In this document: one piece after another, positions 6,082 through 8,089 of the stretch
Layout: each line of letters starts with the position of its first letter
How positions within the stretch are numbered: position 1 is the first letter of the stretch
Origin: SIG350 sp964520895
GTDB lineage: Bacteria > Bacillota > Clostridia > TANB77 > SIG350
Direction of reading: 5' to 3'
Assembly (NCBI GenBank): GCA_964520895.1
Contig: CAZFOR010000052.1
Coordinates: 1-8,089 of the forward strand
Length of the DNA stretch: 8,089 nucleotides
The notes under the pieces: model-generated
Told to the model about the DNA's origin: nothing
The model's database searches: none
Seen by the model: the letters and a program-made list of their open reading frames with translations, nothing else
Position numbers and translations under genes: made by a program

Positions 6082-6906
6082 ATGATTTTAGATGGAAGAA
6101 TTATTAAAGAAGAAGGATTAAAAGAACTAGAGAATAAAATAAACAAATTAGATAGAAAACCGGGTCTTGCAATAATACAAGTGGGTAATAATGAAGCAAG
6201 TAATATATATGTTAAAAACAAAGAAAAAGTAGCATTGCGTCTTAATTGTGTTTTTAATCTTTATAAATATGAAGAAAATGTAAAAGAAGAAACTATCCTA
6301 TCAAAAATAGATGAATTAAATAAAGATGATAATGTTGACGGCATATTAATACAAATGCCACTACCTGATGGTTTAAATGAATATATAATACAAAATAGAG
6401 TATTAAGTGAAAAAGATGTAGATGGATTAACGGATGTTAATTCTGGTAAATTACTTCATAATAAAAAATGCTTAGTTCCATGTACGCCTTCTGGAATATT
6501 GAAATTATTAAAATATTATAATATAGAGATTAATGGAAAACATGTGGTAATAGTAGGAAGAAGTAATTTAGTGGGTAAACCATTAATGAGTTTAATGTTA
6601 AATAATGATGCTACTGTAACAATGTGCCATTCAAAAACTAATAATTTAAAAGAAATAACTAAGACTGCTGATATTTTAATATCTGCTGTTGGAAAAATGC
6701 ATGTAATTACTTCTGATATGATAAAAAAAGGTGCGGTTGTTATTGATGTAGGAATAAATAAAATAGATGGTAAAATATATGGTGATGTAGAATTTGATTC
6801 TATAAAAGAAGTATGTGATATAACTCCTGTTCCAGGTGGAGTAGGACAAATGACAATTTTAGAATTATTTAATAATTTATATAGTGCATATGAAAATAAA
6901 ATGTAA
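6082..6906 (+). CDS. folD: Bifunctional methylenetetrahydrofolate dehydrogenase/methenyltetrahydrofolate cyclohydrolase FolD
   Basis: FolD oxidises 5,10-methylene-tetrahydrofolate to methenyl-THF and hydrolyses it to 10-formyl-THF, feeding purine and formyl-methionine synthesis; it is a cytoplasmic dimer. The length of 274 residues is near normal. GGAGGC sits 5 bases before the ATG. YVKNK (43-47) carries the catalytic Tyr43 and Lys47, and VDGILIQMPLP (85-95) holds the active-site glutamine. KDVDGL (111-116) is followed by PCTPSGILKLL (133-143). GRSNLVGKP (159-167) is the dinucleotide-binding loop, followed by ATVTMCHSKT (177-186). The C-terminal signature PVPGGVGQMT (249-258) has Gln where most FolD proteins have Pro. 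Nothing suggests loss of function. It appears to be a single-gene unit between two terminators. Confidence 0.94.
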   Translation: MILDGRIIKEEGLKELENKINKLDRKPGLAIIQVGNNEASNIYVKNKEKVALRLNCVFNLYKYEENVKEETILSKIDELNKDDNVDGILIQMPLPDGLNEYIIQNRVLSEKDVDGLTDVNSGKLLHNKKCLVPCTPSGILKLLKYYNIEINGKHVVIVGRSNLVGKPLMSLMLNNDATVTMCHSKTNNLKEITKTADILISAVGKMHVITSDMIKKGAVVIDVGINKIDGKIYGDVEFDSIKEVCDITPVPGGVGQMTILELFNNLYSAYENKM

Positions 6907-6937
6907 ATACAAGAATATAATTCTTGTATTTATTTTT
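6905..6937 (+). terminator. Terminator at the end of folD
   Basis: AAATACAAGAA (6905-6915), loop TATAA and TTCTTGTATTT (6921-6931) form a perfect 11-bp stem, followed by ATTTTT. The left arm begins within the TAA stop (6904-6906). Confidence 0.75.
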
Positions 6938-6952
6938 GTATTTTGATATTTT
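6925..6952 (+). promoter_or_regulatory. Candidate promoter for the membrane-protein pair
   Basis: TTGTAT (6925-6930, in the right arm of the folD terminator), a 16-base spacer, and TATTTT (6947-6952) preceded by TG in extended -10 form. The predicted start is near 6959. GAGAGGTG (6959-6966) provides the ribosome site for ATG 6972. The -10 is not consensus, so confidence is moderate. Confidence 0.4.
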
Positions 6953-6971
6953 TAGTGTGAGAGGTGAAATT

Positions 6972-7475
6972 ATGAAAGTGATAGGAAAAATATTTGCAGT
7001 TGTATTTTCAACAATATATTTTTTTATTTTATTAGCATTATTAATAATTAATTTTGGTACTAATATATTAAAAGGAGATTTTTATGTAAGCATCTTAAAA
7101 AGTGTTGATTTAAAAACTATAAAAGTTTCTGACTTAGGAAATATAATTGGAACTGATGAAATTGATGAAGGTACTACGTTAGAGGAAGTATTAATTGAAT
7201 CATTAGAAGAATCTGGCATTGATAAACAAGTAGGAATAGAAATATTAGAAAATGATGAAATAAAAGAAGTGGTTGGTAAATTTATAGGTGAATATATTAA
7301 TTACTCAGTTACAAAAGAAAATATACCAGAAATAAGTAAAGAAGATATAAATAAAGTAATAAATAATGCATCTGTTAAAAAGGTAATTGGTAATGAATTA
7401 GATGGTATGAGCATTGATGAAATCTATGATGAATTAAATAGCGAAATTAAAGATATGCTTAAGGAGGAAGAATGA
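6972..7475 (+). CDS. Single-pass membrane protein with acidic outer domain, unknown function
   Basis: I do not recognise a named family. I chose ATG 6972 because GAGAGGTG lies just upstream. A longer frame from TTG 6924 would start inside the folD terminator. The product has 167 residues. A single hydrophobic segment lies at about residues 7-28 after a short basic start (MKVIGK). This fits an N-in signal anchor with the rest outside, or an uncleaved signal peptide. Residues 35-167 are rich in Asp and Glu and look helical, with repeated short Ile/Val plus acidic stretches (SLEESGIDKQVGIEILEND, EEINK-like turns) and no cysteine. The tail DMLKEEE overlaps the next gene by four bases (ATGA). The overlap, and a ribosome site inside this gene's last codons, imply coordinated synthesis with the three-helix protein that follows. 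I suspect the two act together at the membrane; no activity can be assigned. Confidence 0.65.
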   Translation: MKVIGKIFAVVFSTIYFFILLALLIINFGTNILKGDFYVSILKSVDLKTIKVSDLGNIIGTDEIDEGTTLEEVLIESLEESGIDKQVGIEILENDEIKEVVGKFIGEYINYSVTKENIPEISKEDINKVINNASVKKVIGNELDGMSIDEIYDELNSEIKDMLKEEE

Positions 7476-7834
7476 TTATGCCTACTTTTGTTAAAGAAAT
7501 TATTTCTATTTTAACAGGTCCAATATTTACATTTATATTTATAGCATTTATATTAATATTTTATCTTTTAATTAGTTTATTGACATGGAACTTTTTAAAA
7601 CCATTAAAATACCTAGGTATACCTACAATGATATCAGGTATTATATTAATAATTGTTAGATTTATAAATACAGTATTTGTAAATATATTTTTAAAGGATT
7701 ATATGAGTACTATTAATATTTTTTTACCAAGTGTATTAAAGCCTATACTAATAAGCGGTATATTAACCTTTATTATTGGATTAGCTATGATTATTTTATA
7801 TGTAATACTAAATAAAAAATTAAAAAGAGCATAG
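7472..7834 (+). CDS. Small three-helix integral membrane protein, unknown function
   Basis: A 120-residue very hydrophobic protein with three likely membrane helices at about residues 16-38, 48-72 and 88-114, and a basic end (KKLKRA) that should face the cytoplasm. AAGGAGG (7461-7467) lies 4 bases before ATG 7472 and 10 before a second in-frame ATG at 7478. Either could be used; 7478 removes two residues and the overlap. No catalytic or binding motif is visible. The four-base ATGA overlap with the preceding single-pass protein suggests coupled translation. From general impression, membrane proteins with an N-terminal helix, an acidic outer domain and several C-terminal helices in one chain exist in related bacteria. 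If so, this pair would be a split version. That is not proven here. The gene closes with a terminator on its stop codon. Confidence 0.65.
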   Translation: MIMPTFVKEIISILTGPIFTFIFIAFILIFYLLISLLTWNFLKPLKYLGIPTMISGIILIIVRFINTVFVNIFLKDYMSTINIFLPSVLKPILISGILTFIIGLAMIILYVILNKKLKRA

Positions 7835-7851
7835 AATTGTTCTTTTTTTTT
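7822..7851 (+). terminator. Terminator overlapping the stop of the three-helix protein gene
   Basis: AAAAAGAGCA (7822-7831), loop TAGAAT and TGTTCTTTTT (7838-7847) pair over 10 bp with one G-U. The T-run extends to 7851. The TAG stop (7832-7834) is in the loop. This is the most classical terminator in the window. Confidence 0.8.
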
Positions 7852-7898
7852 ATTATATTCATATATTTTAGTGTATAGAAAGTGAGGAAATAATAATT

Positions 7899-8066
7899 AT
7901 GGAAACACTAAAAGTTTCATCAAAATCAGATCCAAATAGAGTTGCTGGAGCTCTTGCAAATGTACTTCGTGATAAGGGAACTGTTGAAATACAAGCAATA
8001 GGAGCTGGAGCATTAAATCAAGCAATAAAGGGAGTAGCAATAGCAAGAGGTCTGGTGACTCCTTAA
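7899..8066 (+). CDS. spoVS: SpoVS-family protein, ends early (55 residues)
   Basis: The product begins METLKVSSKSDPNRVAGALA and contains IQAIGAGALNQAIKGVAIAR (31-50). It matches B. subtilis SpoVS, an Alba-like small protein that affects sporulation stage V and septation and probably binds nucleic acid. B. subtilis SpoVS has 86 residues. Here a TAA follows GLVTP at residue 55, exactly where the family continues with SG-DL-CIPAF. The remaining 23 bases of the window do not encode that continuation in any frame I can align. About a third of the protein, including its last strands, is missing, so it is probably non-functional unless a rearrangement restores it. Causes could be insertion of an element, a frameshift with divergence, or an assembly joint at a contig end. 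AGTGAGG (7881-7887) is a ribosome site 11 bases before the ATG, rather far. No convincing sigma-A or sigma-H promoter was found in 7852-7898. Confidence 0.8.
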   Translation: METLKVSSKSDPNRVAGALANVLRDKGTVEIQAIGAGALNQAIKGVAIARGLVTP

Positions 8067-8089
8067 AAAGTGTATTTCAGACTGTTAGA

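Noticed and set aside
6916..6921. TATAAT in the loop of the folD terminator as a promoter -10
   Set aside because: No usable -35 at 16-18 bases. It is better explained as the terminator loop.
6924..6971. TTG start extending the single-pass membrane protein
   Set aside because: It would begin in the right arm of the folD terminator and lacks a ribosome site, whereas ATG 6972 has GAGAGGTG upstream.
7472..7475. TGA read as tryptophan (Mycoplasma-type code)
   Set aside because: Reading through would add only about a dozen codons before TAA and would not fuse the two membrane proteins. The tryptophans checked elsewhere in the window use TGG.
6950..7874. Shared TTTTAGTGT at 6950-6958 and 7866-7874, before the membrane pair and spoVS
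   Set aside because: Nine A/T-rich bases in a strongly AT-rich window can recur by chance, and the surrounding bases do not extend the match well.

Overview
The window is strongly AT-rich. Promoters, ribosome binding sites and gene content are those of a low-GC Gram-positive (Bacillota). The MurC belongs to the Bacillus subtilis-like branch, and a SpoVS-type sporulation gene at the right edge hints at a spore-forming lineage or a descendant of one. Stop codons are TAA, TAG and one TGA, and every tryptophan I checked is TGG, so the standard bacterial code fits. I cannot name the species; an uncultured gut-type Bacilli or Clostridia lineage is a guess. All recognisable genes lie on the + strand.

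Layout, left to right: (1) the 3' part of a HelD-type superfamily 1 helicase, cut by the window edge and closed by a terminator. (2) A stretch of about 500 bases with no intact gene. It ends in a short but clear C-terminal fragment of a SEDS-family gene (FtsW/RodA) that still has its terminator. (3) A likely three-gene unit: galE, a divergent SDF-family symporter and a divergent RdgB/HAM1-like NTP pyrophosphatase. (4) A good promoter in front of a small lysine-rich unknown protein that is tightly coupled to murC, followed by a terminator. (5) folD with its own promoter and terminator. (6) Two overlapping membrane-protein genes of unknown function, then a terminator. (7) A spoVS gene that ends after 55 codons, 23 bases before the window edge.

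Most of this is housekeeping: UDP-sugar interconversion, clean-up of abnormal nucleotides, the L-alanine step of peptidoglycan precursor synthesis, and one-carbon folate metabolism. Galactose-type sugars from GalE and the MurC product both feed the cell envelope. The SEDS fragment suggests a wall-synthesis gene once lay nearby.

I see no defence system, CRISPR array, tRNA, rRNA, intact transposase or other obviously new machinery. The points most worth a second look are the active-site changes in the symporter and in the RdgB-like protein, the SEDS gene remnant, the early end of spoVS, the overlapping membrane-protein pair, and the repeated placement of terminators directly on stop codons.
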